Source: Chrysomallon squamiferum
Taxonomy: Eukaryota; Mollusca; Gastropoda; Neomphalida; Peltospiridae
Length of the DNA: 64,000 bases
Direction of reading: 5' to 3'
Assembly (NCBI GenBank): GCA_012295275.1
Contig: CM022679.1
Span: 15,219,842 to 15,283,841, forward strand
Part shown: positions 40,601 through 53,950 of the stretch, piece after piece
Position numbering within the stretch: position 1 is the stretch's first letter
How the letters are laid out: each line of letters begins with the position of its first letter
Notes under the pieces: model-generated
Told to the model about the DNA's origin: nothing
The model's database searches: none
What the model saw: only the letters and a program-made list of their open reading frames with translations
Program-made: the position numbers and the translations under genes

Positions 40601-41123
40601 GAAAAAAGAAATTTGTTCTGCACAGGATAATAGAGATGATTTAAAATTGTACCTTTCTCTCCTCCTTGAACAAAAATTAAATTTATTATGGTTTGTGACC
40701 AATTCTGCATTTTAAAAATTTCAGGATATGAGAAAATTATTCCTTCCAAATTCAAGGAAGTTCAATAAATATTCAAACGCTTGTAAGTATAAAATCAGCT
40801 GTTAACATGCTTTTAAGCAGTGAAATTATTTTTCTGTCTTTGTTCTCAGGATATAAACTAATTCTGAAACCACATTTATAAATATAATTTTAAGTCTTAT
40901 AACTAAAGAAATGTACATTTCTTAGCTTGGAATCATTTGATTGATCTGTTTTTGTTAAAATGTACCCAGTTCTTAAAAATACAGTAGTATTTTCTTTTTT
41001 AACTTTTCAGTGTGACGATCATAAATTTTTCTACTAGCCAACCATTTATAGCTTAAAAGTGATCTTCATTCTTAGGCAACGAATAACTCACCATATTAAG
41101 AACCAGTTGGTTCGGGGCAAGAA
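37700..41123 (+). other. TNRC6: TNRC6 5' leader: a chain of tiny noncoding exons
   Basis: Consecutive AG...GT-bounded segments form an exon chain: a first exon ending at 37761 (AAAAG/GTGAGT), then 38813-38870, 39170-39229, 39670-39699, 39967-40009, 40169-40222, 40412-40479, 40725-40782 and 41011-41133. The last contains the TNRC6 start codon at 41124. Each has a pyrimidine-rich acceptor and a donor close to consensus (GTAAGC, GTAAAT, GTATGT, GTGAGT, GTAAAT, GTAAAC, GTAAGT, GTAAGT). Exons are 30-123 bp and the introns among the short exons 159-440 bp. All frames carry stops when joined, so this is untranslated except for three short uORFs. The alternative, a noncoding host gene overlapping the TNRC6 start, cannot be excluded. 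Exons are inferred from sequence only. Confidence 0.5.
38160..38217. promoter_or_regulatory. Cluster of YY1-like sites
   Basis: GCCATTTTG (38160-38168), CGCCATTTA (about 38176) and CAAAATGGCG (38208-38217) match the ATGGC core of YY1/pho-type sites on both strands. The patch is CpG-rich within the first leader intron, so it may be a second, downstream TNRC6 promoter. Confidence 0.35.
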
Positions 41124-41133
41124 ATGCACCAAA
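41011..41133 (+). CDS. TNRC6: TNRC6 exon with start codon
   Basis: Mostly 5' UTR. ATG at 41124-41126 (A at -3) encodes MHQ plus one base, and the donor is GTAAGT. Splicing to 42126 completes an Ile codon and enters the WGG-containing frame. Confidence 0.65.
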
Positions 41134-44100
41134 GTAAGTAGCTTTTATCAAGAAAAGCATGAATTTGTTGGGGTTTTTTGATTTTTTGCAGTGTTTTATA
41201 CAGTTGAAAATTTCTAGCTTGCACTTTTTTCTTTTCATTGTTATTTATTTATGTGTTTTTCTCAGTGAAATGGAAATTGGACTGCCATGCTGTTTTGAAG
41301 AAGTTGTAAAGCTTGTCAAACCATTTCACTCTTTAACTGACAATTTAGATGTTTCTTTTATAATTGTTTTGTTAACAATAATTACCAAATGAATTTTAAG
41401 AATTTGTTGCATGATGTATGTTGTTGCAGATACTAAGATTTACAAAAAATAAATGAAAATTTTCTAGTACATTTTTTAGTTGCAGTTACAATCCCATACT
41501 TGATAATTATTTGCTAGTTTTTGTCTACTTAACCCAGGGGTATAACAAAGAGAAATATTTCTATTTGTGCAGGTGCAGTATCACTGTTAATCACAAGGTA
41601 ACTTTCTAATCGTAAATGCATACGGCCTGTACCTCTAGTTTAATTAATTTCTTCCCTTTTACAATTCAAAAAAAGAGTAGAAAAATAACAAACCACAGCA
41701 TTTATTTAAAGTAAAAAGAATTTGAGGGTGGTGTTGTGTGGAAACAGAAATTGGAAAGATAAGAATATTAAATCTGTTAAGTTTTAGATATTTTGTATTG
41801 TTTCATTTTACATTTTTATTTATTGTGAAATATTTCCATTTGTCCCATTAGTGTGATAGGTGTATGCTGTTTGAACTTGGAGAATTGCTTAGCACAAATT
41901 AGGTTGGGGAAAAATTATGAGATGACTTCATGAATAATTGTTTTCTGTTACCACTGTCAAGTTTGTTAAATTGGAACTAAACAGACACAATCTGGGTAGA
42001 TAATGTAAAAAAGTCATCACTAAAGATACATTTTTATCAGCCTTCTTTATATATGGAAAACAAAAATTAAAATTACTGTAAGTGATATGAAAATGTGTGT
42101 TTGACACACACTTATTTTTTGACAGTTGGAAGGAAAGGTGCTAATCAATGGCCTGGTAATTCTTCGTGGGGTGGTAACGACGACGGTGGCTGGAGTCAGG
42201 GACCATCTGTTACGGGTAGTGGCTGGAACGCACCAGGTGAGACTGAAGTTAAAATAACAACTAGAGACGCAGTCCATTTCTTAAGATCTAAACTGCATGA
42301 AAGCTTTGATTTTAATATTTCAAAGTTTAAAAAAAACAGGGATGTTAGGAAAAATAATGGACATAAATGAAAATACAGTATTTTGTATTGAATATTTCAT
42401 TTTGTTGATAAATACTGTCCTGTACATGAGGTTTGAAAGAAGTGGGGAAAAAATACTTTGCTCCTGTGTAGGCATTTTGTTCAGCTTGCATTTGCTTTAT
42501 TTTCGGTCATGTTGTCTCCAGTTTAATTGCATTTTGAAATAATTGTTTAATTTACAATATTAATTGTTCATTTTAAAATTGAAATGAGGTTTGTGTTTAT
42601 AATCAAGATGTTCAAGTGATTAATTAGTTGTGGTTGACTGCTCCAGACTTTAAAATAAAATAACAAACTATGCAGTATCTGACGAGTGTATTTTAGGTAT
42701 ACAATATCATATTTTTTTATTTTTATTTTTAATTTTTTTTTTGCATTATTGTGCATTTACTGCAAATTGCTTTTGAAATTAAGTATAAATCATTATTCTC
42801 CAGCCGCAGAGCCTATAACATTCCCCTCCAGTCGTTGTTGGCTTCATACATTCAGACAGATTTAATTATTTTTGTATTTTTTATTACTAATTCAGTTGTT
42901 ACTGGTTTTGTATATTTAATACTGAAATATTTCTGGTTATGCCCCTGGATTGTAGATGTCTCATTATTAATTTTAATGTGATTTGGTAGTACATTTGATC
43001 TTCATTTGTATTCAGCTGCAAAGGACACAAGTCAGGAGATAGGAACTTGGAATCCATCCGATTCATCTGTCACTAGTTGGAACCAAAGCTCAGGCAATAC
43101 TAACGTAATAGTGGATTCTTCGGATAAAGAGGCTTGGCCGTCCATTGGAAACTGTGACAATTCCTCTGATGCCGGAGATGAAACAGGCTCAGTCAAGTCA
43201 GGATCTGTGATATCTAGCTCAAGTAGTCATGGACAAAATCAAGAGACCAATTCAGGGTCAGGTGCCATGCCAAGTGCTTCCAGTTCATGGAGCGCAACCT
43301 CCGTTTTCGGCGGTGTTGAATCAAATACTTGGGGGATAAACAATCCTTTGGGTACATCCTCAGCCAATGTGAATTCTGTTGGCTGGGATTCGCTAAATCC
43401 ACATTCAAGTCTTTCCGTTTCTGTGAACAACAAAGGACATAATATGCAAGTTGGAACCAGTGTTTCGGCTGGTGGTGATAATTCCTTAAATACTATGAAC
43501 TCGAATGCCTCTGGCTATATGGGCTGGGGCATGGGTGCCCCTGGGCAGGGCAACCCAAAACCACAAAATTCCATGCAGATGCAAAACTCAAATGGCAAAA
43601 ATATGCATGGTACTGTGGTGCCTAGCAACAGTGGTGCTCAACGTGTTGAATCTTTAGTGAGTGGCAATCAGACAGGACCTTTGAATAATCAAAGTTCATG
43701 GCAGGGTAGCAATGGTTCTTTTGGTGGCCTGTCAGGATATGCAAAAACCTCCGAAGCAGGATGGAGTAACTCAAGTGCTGTGATGAACAATAGTGGGAAC
43801 AGTGGCAAAGAAAAAAGTGGCAATAATGGTAGCGGGGATACAGGAACTGCTGCATGGGGCAATCCAGAACCCGCTGCATCAGGTTTCTCAGCAACATGGG
43901 GAGCAAATCAGCCTTCCCAATCACGCTCACAGTGGGATAGTGCTAAGTCACAGGGAGCAGAAAACCCCAATGGTGCAGCTAATAGTCAGGGATCAGGCAA
44001 TAAAACAGATAGTCTCTCTTGGGCTGAAGCTGCAGGTAAGGGATTAAATATCAGTCACAGTTCTGGAAATGAATTAAATGTTGCTGGAGTTGCAGCAGCT

Positions 44101-47100
44101 GCTCGTCCAACGAAAGAAGAAGAATTTATTAGAAGTGCCATAGAAAGTCATGATGGATGGGGAGCTCGGCCTGTACGACAGGATACAGGCTGGGAAACAC
44201 CGGAATCTCCAAAAACAAAACGCAAATTCTCTACAGATAGTGGTGGTGGAAATGGTGCAAATAACATATGGAACAATAATAATGGTACAGCAATTTGGGA
44301 AGCCGTACGTGCTAACAGTGGAGCAAATGTTGGAGGAAATGGTAATAATGGAAATGGAGGAGCAAGTAACAGTGGTTGGAATGGTGCTTCTGGTAGTAGT
44401 CAGTGGGAAGATGATTCAAATACTTGGAATGATCCTTCTGGAAAACTGAATCCTAATTCAATAGGCACCTGGGGAGGTGGATCTGAGAGTGCACAATCAA
44501 ATATGTGGGGGAACAAGACTGAGACTGGCTGCTGGGATGAAACTGGACCAAATCGGCAGTCTGTTCAGTCTTGGGACGATCCTCAAACAAGGAGAGATGG
44601 ATCCAGTGTTAATGATGGAACAAATTACTGGCGTGAGCCTAGCACCAGCTCTCGCTCATCAAGCTGGAATAGCACTCCTAGCACTCCTGCCACTCCAATG
44701 ACGCCTATGGCTCCTCCAATGCAACAGATGCCACCTAGAGAAATCCAGAAGCCTGGTGCCACTGGATCTGGTTGGGGAGATCCCAATCCTGGTTGTAAAG
44801 TTGATGATGGCACCAGTATTTGGGCTGCTAATGCCCAGCAACAGGTCAGTGGTAGTACTGTGTATTTCATTTGTTACATAATTCATTTATGTTTTTAAAT
44901 AACTATACTTTATTTCTGCTATTGCCACGAGTAGAAATAATTCCATACTGTATGTTTTTATGAAAGCACAACATTGTCTATAGATGGAAAATCTACTTTC
45001 ATTTTTAGATGTTTTTATTTTTAAAATTTAATTTATGAAGTAGATACATTTTAATGCATCTTTTGAGAAAAGGTTATTTTGCTAACTGATATTTCATTTT
45101 AGGCACGAGCTAGTGGCTGGGGTGATATCCAGTGGAACCCCGCTGTTGGTGCCAAACCAAAGACTCCTTCTACCTCTAACTGGGAATCGGGAGATACTTC
45201 CAGCTGGAACTCCAGAAAGGTTTGATTATTCAGTTTTAGCTAGTAAATAGTTTGTTCTCAGCTTGATTCAGTAAATAAAAAAATAAATTTATTTATATAT
45301 TTATTTATTATTTTTGATGATAAAATGCATTCTGCTACCAAGTTCATTCTATAAACTGAAAAATTTAGACAGATTTTCAAAACCTAAATTTTCATTATAT
45401 TTGTAGGATAAAGTCGTTATTTTATTGCATAAAAAAGCTTATCAGAAAAACATTTTGCTGGTTTATAATGGAATATTATTTTGAATGCACATTAAAATGT
45501 ATCTAAAAATGGTTTTCATTTGGCCAAAAAAAATTTGGATTCTCTTACTTCAAGAATTCCATTTATAGGTAGTTTTATAGGAAATATTTTGACCTATGCA
45601 TTTTATAATGAAGTTTGCTTAAAATTATAATGAGGAAAGATGTCTTATTCCATATTGAGTATTAGATGATTTTTAGGTATTTTATATATAAAGTACAAAA
45701 GTGTGTAATTGTGTGACTGAATCTATAATTCTGCTGGGGGTGTTTATCTGTGTGCATGCCACAATGAAGATATGTGAGGTTTTTTCATAGCCTTGTTGCA
45801 ACAGTGTGTTTATTCAACTGGATGTCTCCCTGCATATAACTGTTATCCTTCTATTTTGCTGCTTCTTTCTTTTCTTTGTACCCCTTTTCCCATTTTCAAA
45901 TGTGCTCAAGCAGGTTTTATTATATTTTTTTTTTTTCCAATCACTTTAGTGTATTATTTTCTTTCACTTTGGTTTCTTGCTATTAGTGTAATGTCAGCTT
46001 ATTTCTCCTTTCTTTCTGGATATGGCTTTTTCATTCCTTGCTAAGTAGGCAGTAGATAACTTAACTTCCTTGAGCAAATTTGGTAATTATTTATTTTTAC
46101 TTAATTACTTGATAAAATCGTTATTGTAAAATTAAAACAGTTTCATTAAAATAAGCTAAAAGCACTGTGTAGTTCTTACATTTTTAATATAATAAGTGGA
46201 ATTAATATCAAGTTATTAGAACTAATTATTAATAAAAATTATTCAGATGTGTTAAATTGATCTCAGCCTTGTCTAAACAACTGTAAACATTTTTGCATGC
46301 TGCCATCTAAATTATTGTTTTAAATAACAAAATTAAAAAGAAAAAATATATACGGCATTAATGATGAATGTCTACACACAATATGTGTTGGCACTTTGGT
46401 AGCTACAGTATTATTTCTGGCTGATGTCATCTTGTGTGTTGCCTCCCCGAATTTCAGCAGTCAGCTTGGATGGATGACAGTGCTGTCAGTATCTGGGGCG
46501 GTGATACAGAGGTTGGATTTTGGAATGACAATTCTCAGGAAAGTAGTTCATGGAGCAGTGTCCCAGGATGGCGGCTTAAAAAGAACACGGTTAAGGTATA
46601 CCTGTGGACAGTGCTCTTTCTGCATCCACTGATAATGGCACACCAGTTTATCCTCAACACCTTTGTTTTATTTCTGTATCACAGGTGTCTGCAGTAACTG
46701 CCATGTCCATCATGTGCATTGCCACTTTAATTTGGATTTAAATAATGCTTTTCTTAAACAAGTTAAAACTAATATATATAGATACAGATGATCCCTTTTA
46801 TTATCTTTCTTTCCAAATTTAATGCAACAAAAGTTTATATTTTCTGGATTTAGTAACAATTTTTATATATTTTTTCTTTAAAATATTGGAACTCTAGTAG
46901 TGATCTTAATGATTTCCTTCCTGTGTGATAAATTTTAAATTTGGCTGCATGAATATATTGTAATGCAGCCAATAAATGCATGATAGTTTTAGATGTCCAG
47001 AACAGATGAAGAATAATGATAATAAAAAAAACTCCCAAAACTCCCATATTATTATTAATTGTTACCTTTTAAAAAAGAAGAAAAAAAAAGAAAAGTTTTG

Positions 47101-50100
47101 AAAGTTCTCTTAAAACATTCATATAGTTGATGACTAACTAGTTGAAGCACATTGTCACTTGATCTTGGTACTTGGGTTAACACTGTCCTGTTCTAATACT
47201 TAGAAAAAAATAAATAAAAAATAAACATTTCCAGTTGTCTGCTGCACACTGTTAGCACAATGTGATTTGCATCTTATTTCTCACTCATAACATCATCATT
47301 TACCATCATTTGTTAGAAAGATTGAAGGAATGAATGCTTAGATAACAAGAATGATTGTAAAATTTAATAAAAATAAAGTATATATATATATTAATCCTAA
47401 CTCATGGGATTGGTTATTTTGGTATTTTTAATTAAAAAAACAAAATCAGTAAAATGTTAAAAATTAGAACAAGTTGTTTTTTGTGTGAGGAATTAACAAA
47501 TTAAAATTTAAAACATTATTACTTTTATTTTTTATTTTGTTATTTATCCTGTTTAAAAATGCATTGAATCAAGCTTGGAAGAAAGAATTTTTTTTTTTTT
47601 TTTTTTAATACTTCAATCTGCAGGTCACATCAATGTGAAAATTGGTTCAGGTGACCTACATCAAGTTGGTGAAAACATTTCACTCACCATTGAATATATT
47701 CCTAAGAATTTGTTGTTCATTGTATTTCAGGCCCCTCCAAAATTTCCCAGTATGAATAATCACCATCCACAAATGAGAAGTAAACTGCTTCAACAATTAA
47801 TGGACATGGGCTTTAAGGTAAAACTTTACCATATAATATTAAATTAGAACAGTGTTTAGATAGATTTAATGATTGCTTGAAGTTACTTTTATATGAATTG
47901 TAATTTTTGTTTAATTTTTAAATTGTTTTTACTTGCAGAAAGAGGAAGCCCAGAATGCATTAATCAGCAATAACATGAATGTAGAAAATGCCCTGAGTAA
48001 GACCTTTTGATGATATGTTAAAATAATATATTCAGTCATTTGATATTCAGTACTTAATGTTTATTTTTATATGGAAGTACAAGTCAGAGTATTTTTAAGA
48101 AATTGAAACCTCCTAGGAATGATATTATAAATGGTATTAAAATAAGGATAATTCTAGTGTTTCTTAACTTAACATATCTTGGCATCAGTCAGTATGCAAC
48201 TGCTTAATTATGAAAGATATTTTTAAACTGGTATTGAGGTTTAATATGTATGATAATATTCTTCTAAATAGCTTTAAGTAAATATTTTTGTATGAAAGAT
48301 GGGCAGAACAGAGGGATATTGGTTTAATAATACCTTCTGACAATTTATTGAATAAAAGAATTGTATTTCTAATATGCATTTGTAAGGGTAGTATATTTTA
48401 TTAATGTTTTTACTGTTTACTTTCAGCTGATTTAATGAATATCAATAGTGCCAACAAAAAGGATCATGAAGTAGATGTATTCCAGGTGAATGGTTCGAAG
48501 CCAAAGTTGTCTGGAATAATGCCAGACACCAGTTCCATGATAGGTGAAGACATATCCGAAGCCCAGTCCGAGAACAGCCCACATGTGCCTAATTTCACCA
48601 TGCAAAATACTCCATTTCCAAATGCTCAAATACCAAATCAGCCATATATGACAAGACCAGGACCTAGTCTGCCCTCTTCTAGTCTCAATCCAAATAATTC
48701 CAGTATTACCAATCATACATTGCAACAAAAACTCATGCAGCATAAATTTCAACAGCAACAAACTCAGTCCATAACTTCGATGAGTCCTACACAGGGCCCC
48801 ATCAACCGGAGTCAGATGCCACCGAATGCGCAAATAGTGCAGCAACAGGTTAGTTAAGAAGATTAGTATTATGATGTATAAATTTAAAAAACAACAAAAA
48901 AAACAACAGAACATTACTTCATTTATAAAAGTTGGATAGTTATTTCAGTTAATAAAAAGAGCTGTGTTTATTTGTAATACTGTTACCTAATTTTGTATTT
49001 CTTTGGTAGTTAATTTTTCATCTTCCACTTATTACAGATGGCTCAACAGCAAATACTACAACAGCTGCACATGGCTGTACAGTCGGGCCTGATCAGTGAC
49101 CAGCTGCTTCATCAAAAATTGCCGCACAACATACTCCTCCTACTTCAGCAGCTGCTACAGCTTCAAAACATTCTTCAGCAGTTTGTAACCAAACAACAGA
49201 TCTTGCAGCAAAACAAGGTATGTTCTGTCAAATAGTTACAAGTCAGCTGTTCATTATCTGAAATCCTTGGGGACAAATTATATTTATTTGTAATGAAAAT
49301 GTTATCAAATATAATCTTTTAATGAAAAATATAACTTGCTGTAAATTTCAATGATGTCCAAAATTGTGATGTAATTAGTTGAGATCAACAAGTTCGGTGT
49401 ATTGTTACTGGTCTCTGATTTTACAGATAAATAATTATTTTCAGGCTTCACTGAACATGCAACAGCGACAGCAGTTAGACCAAGGGACTCTCATGATTAA
49501 CAACTTCAAACAGCAGATTCTTCAGCTTCAGAAACAACTCTCTCAGGCCCAGCAGATGTTGCTGAAGCAAACTCCATCTCAGGGGCAGGTGCTACAGGGA
49601 AGTACCCCTACTCCTCAACCGATGCCAAACGTTGTGGACCCTACAGTTCCACTTCAGACAGATATGTCTACCTTGTCTATCAATCCACCAACACAACCAC
49701 AGTCTCGTCTAAACCAGTGGAAACGCCCAACTCCCGACAAGGAAAGTGCCGACTCCAGTGCAGACATAAATAGAGTTGTTGGAAGCAAGCCACTCCATCC
49801 TTCACAGAGCATCCCGAATTTTGGCCAGTTTTCTGATCTCAGTGGACTGAACATCACTGGAGACACCACCTGGTCAACACAGGCAACCACGTCGGCCATG
49901 AACTGGCCTTCAACAAGTGCTGAAGGAACCACTTCCCAAGCTGAGACAAAAGACACTGATCTCACTGAATCTCACCCACCAACTACAACCACCACTTCGT
50001 CATCAATCAATATCACTGATGTGATACCGGAGTTCATCCCCGGCAAGCCATGGCAAGGCTTTAAGAATGTAGAAGATGACCCACATATCACTCCTGGAAG

Positions 50101-51569
50101 TATTAAGCGGTCTCTCAGTGTGAACGTTGTCAAGCCTGACCACTTGAACAATCTTGCCAATGTGAAGACAAGTCCTAATCTCTCTGGTGCAGAATCTTCG
50201 ACAACTTGGAGCCGCGATGGCCAGACTCTTCCTTCCATTACTTCGTCCAAACCATCTTGGATTTCCTCCGATGCCATATCAACGTCTGTGTCAGATGTCT
50301 GGAGTATGACTTCTGGCAAAAATAGCCTCACTGGGAATAGACCCCCTCCAGGTCTGTCCGGTCAGAGCAAATGGGCTCCTGGTATGAACCGACAGCATTC
50401 ATGGGCGGGACACTCAGAATCAGCTTTTACTCCAGGTTGATAGCCCTTTTGAAACTTATTTTATTTTATAACTTAGAAGTAATAGGGTTAATCTACATTT
50501 TGTATATATTTATATTCTGGTTCTAAAATTTTTTTATTGGATTTAATTAGTTACTGTTCTGTTTTTCACTTGTAATGTAAAATATTTACCAAATGTAAAA
50601 CAGTTTCATTGAAAAAAAAACTTACTGCTTACAAATATCTAACCATTCTTAGTGTTTTATGGCAAAAGCAAATTGTTTTAAAGTTGATCTTGTAGAGTGT
50701 TTTTGCTATATAAATAACTACGAACTGTCTATTTTTTCTGTCCAGCAGTAAACACCCAACAGTGGGATTCCAGAGGTGCCAATGCCTCAACCTGGTTGGT
50801 TTTGAGGAATTTAACACCACAGGTATAATATAAAAATAACGTTGATTTTCAGTTTCTGAACTGTTTGCTGTTTCTGCATTAATTTTCAGTGTTTTATGCA
50901 CCTGTATGACGGCTAACACCAGATTTGTTTTGATTTTTTTTTTTTTTTTTTTAAATTAAAAATAATGAATGGCAGCATAGTTACTGTAAAAATTGCAAGT
51001 TAAAATAATAATTCCATTTAGAATTTGAAATACATTTGGTATGTCACAGATTCCTCTTTTCATTGCAGATTGATGGATCTACATTGAGGACATTGTGCCA
51101 GCAACATGGCCCACTACAGATGTTTCACTTGAACCTCAGTCATGGTCAGGCTGTGGTTTGTTACTGCACAAAGGAAGAGGCCACAAAAGCTCAGAAAGCT
51201 CTCAATACGTGTGTCTTGGGCAATACGACAATTTTAGCCGAGTTCGTCAGTGAAAGTGAAGCTCCACACTTCATGGACCACGGTTCCATGTCTTCAATCA
51301 ACCCTAGTCAGTGGTCACAGAATTCCCAGTCAAGCTATAACAGCCAGTTGGGCCATGCAGTCCTGTCACAGAACCAGGGTCACAGCCAGAATCGGCAGAA
51401 CAGCCAGTTCTACAGTCGCACAGAAAACAGCCCTTGGAATCCTGTGTCCTCATCCATGTCTGTCGGGAGCGGTGTCATGTGGGGCTCCATTTGGGGTGGG
51501 ACCTCTGGCGATGACCAGGCGCCCAACCCTCTTCAGTTTGGCAATATTTTAGGAGGGGAATCCATGTGA
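41124..51569 (+). CDS. TNRC6: TNRC6/GW182 miRNA-silencing scaffold, complete, 12 coding parts
   Basis: GW182 proteins bind Argonaute through Trp-containing repeats and recruit PABP and the CCR4-NOT/PAN deadenylases in cytoplasmic P-bodies. Joined coding parts: 41124-41133, 42126-42236, 43016-44844, 45103-45219, 46458-46595, 47731-47817, 47939-47996, 48427-48848, 49038-49217, 49445-50435, 50746-50822, 51069-51569. They total 4521 nt, or 1506 residues, and every junction keeps frame. Order of domains: GW/WG-rich Argonaute-binding region (about 1-735), UBA (746-783), Q-rich region (about 890-1040), PAM2-like [12 protein letters not shown] (about 1177-1192), RRM (about 1331-1402) and a Trp-containing C-tail. 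The order matches the family and the length is slightly below vertebrate paralogues. The start is the only ATG of its exon, with an in-frame TAA at 41097. The N-terminus is shorter than in vertebrates. Expression data would settle the first exons. Confidence 0.93.
42126..42236 (+). CDS. TNRC6: TNRC6 coding exon 2, first GW motifs
   Basis: Bounded by TTTGACAG and GTGAGA. It encodes [14 protein letters not shown] and SGWNAPG, the first GW/WG repeats. It enters with two bases of a split codon and leaves with one. Confidence 0.85.
43016..44844 (+). CDS. TNRC6: TNRC6 large GW-repeat exon
   Basis: An 1829-bp exon encoding residues 41-650. It has about a dozen GW/WG motifs in a Ser/Asn/Gly-rich disordered setting. 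Three islands are conserved in family members I recall: [15 protein letters not shown] (about 70-84), [16 protein letters not shown] (about 418-433) and KVDDGTSIW (635-643). The last is typical of the Argonaute-hook region. The acceptor is TTCAG and the donor CAACAG/GTCAGT. Confidence 0.92.
45103..45219 (+). CDS. TNRC6: TNRC6 coding exon 4
   Basis: Encodes 39 residues including [10 protein letters not shown], in phase 0 at both ends. It adds further Trp motifs to the Argonaute-binding part. Confidence 0.9.
46458..46595 (+). CDS. TNRC6: TNRC6 coding exon 5
   Basis: 46 codons in phase 0, with [12 protein letters not shown] and a closing [11 protein letters not shown]. The acceptor is AATTTCAG and the donor AAG/GTATAC. 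Reading continues into the intron without an early stop, so the donor is judged from phase and consensus. Confidence 0.85.
47731..47817 (+). CDS. TNRC6: TNRC6 coding exon 6, UBA first half
   Basis: 29 codons in phase 0. [13 protein letters not shown] is the first helix and the MGF loop of a UBA domain. The donor is AAG/GTAAAA. Confidence 0.92.
47939..47996 (+). CDS. TNRC6: TNRC6 coding exon 7, UBA second half
   Basis: [19 protein letters not shown] completes the UBA domain. The exon leaves with one base, completed by CT of the next exon. Confidence 0.92.
48427..48848 (+). CDS. TNRC6: TNRC6 coding exon 8
   Basis: Residues about 784-924. It ends the UBA (TDLM) and continues into a low-complexity Asn/Gln/Pro/Ser region. 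The donor is CAACAG/GTTAGT. Confidence 0.9.
49038..49217 (+). CDS. TNRC6: TNRC6 coding exon 9, Q-rich region
   Basis: 60 codons in phase 0, Gln- and Leu-rich. It includes [13 protein letters not shown] and repeated LLQQLLQLQ, matching the Q-rich segment that precedes the silencing domain in the family. Confidence 0.92.
49445..50435 (+). CDS. TNRC6: TNRC6 coding exon 10, Q-rich end and PAM2
   Basis: 991 bp encoding residues 985-1314. A Q-rich coiled-coil-like start is followed by a Ser/Thr/Pro-rich middle and the PAM2-like motif [12 protein letters not shown] near 1180, which in the family binds the MLLE domain of poly(A)-binding protein. It then carries several Trp motifs and RPPPGLS. The donor CCAG/GTTGAT is weak, but the phase and the next exon support it. 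Confidence 0.92.
50746..50822 (+). CDS. TNRC6: TNRC6 coding exon 11, RRM start
   Basis: Encodes AVNTQQW and [12 protein letters not shown], the first RRM strand. The acceptor is a CAGCAG doublet; using the second AG (exon start 50749) removes one Ala and keeps frame. The donor is CACAG/GTATAA. Confidence 0.92.
51069..51569 (+). CDS. TNRC6: TNRC6 terminal coding exon, RRM and C-tail
   Basis: Encodes [18 protein letters not shown] and the rest of the RRM to about residue 1402, then a Ser/Gln-rich tail with [14 protein letters not shown] and a final GGESM. TGA is at 51567-51569. This C-terminal Trp-rich part belongs to the silencing domain. Confidence 0.95.
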   Translation: MDGSTLRTLCQQHGPLQMFHLNLSHGQAVVCYCTKEEATKAQKALNTCVLGNTTILAEFVSESEAPHFMDHGSMSSINPSQWSQNSQSSYNSQLGHAVLSQNQGHSQNRQNSQFYSRTENSPWNPVSSSMSVGSGVMWGSIWGGTSGDDQAPNPLQFGNILGGESM

Positions 51570-53200
<1,631 letters not shown>

Positions 53201-53829
53201 AATTGTTAGTCATGTTTTTATTTTGACTGTTGTGAGGAAATTATTTCCAGTGAAGTTTGCTGATGAAATGGAAATTAAATTCATTTGAAGCAGGTCCCAA
53301 ATTAATGCAGTATGGAAAATTTTGGTAAATTGATAGGCATTAAAAACTGAAATACACATTTGTCACTAGTTACGAGAAGATTTCCTCTTTAAATATAAAT
53401 TTTAATATTATTGAAAGGGTGGTAAATTTATTTTAATTTTTAAACTCGAAAACACTTTCTGAACCATAGCTTACTTTATCAGTGGTATTCCAAATAGATT
53501 AAGTGAACATTTGAGGAGTAGGAGAAGAATGTTCTGAGTAAGACTTGTGTAGCTTTTTAAGCCAGTTCATTGGATCACTAACTTCAAACACCACACAGAT
53601 GATCCATTTTGGTGCTGAATCTTGTTAAATTTTAAACAAAATTCTATGAGAATGTGACCGACTTCTGACAGCACAGATAAATGTGAAAATAAATTGATGA
53701 GTTGTTAGATGACTGTGCTGTGACTAAAATGAATGCTGATTTGGGATGTGATGGGTTTCAGCATCAATCCTCTGTGTACTGATGCAATTATTACCAAGCT
53801 GCACGATGCTGTAGAATCTTCTTCTAATG

Positions 53830-53950
53830 CACACAAAATTATAGATAACTTGGTTAAACCACATTTATTTATATCAATGTATTGGTTTTTGTCTGTAAAA
53901 TAAAAAGAATTTAACAAATATTGTTTCAACTTGTATTCTGAATAAACGGA
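53830..53950 (+). repeat. Duplicated 3'-end segment, copy 2 (with AATAAA)
   Basis: Second copy, about 780 bp downstream, with the same ACTTGTATTCTGAATAAA. It could give a second, more distal polyadenylation site for TNRC6. Confidence 0.75.

Noticed and set aside
41159-41392. 77-codon plus-strand frame in the intron after the start-codon exon
   Set aside because: Hydrophobic, low-information, and directly follows the strong donor at 41134. It fits intron sequence.
37762-42125. snoRNA host gene explanation for the leader-exon chain
   Set aside because: Short exons with one snoRNA per intron would fit the layout. I found no convincing paired C (RUGAUGA) and D (CUGA) boxes in the introns by eye, and H/ACA boxes are too degenerate to call in AT-rich DNA. 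Kept only as an alternative.
43214-43930. Minus-strand frames across the large TNRC6 exon
   Set aside because: Shadows of a real exon whose plus-strand frame has clear GW motifs and correct splice phases.
48432-48914. 160-codon minus-strand frame
   Set aside because: It overlaps a TNRC6 exon in antisense and extends into intron. No independent support.
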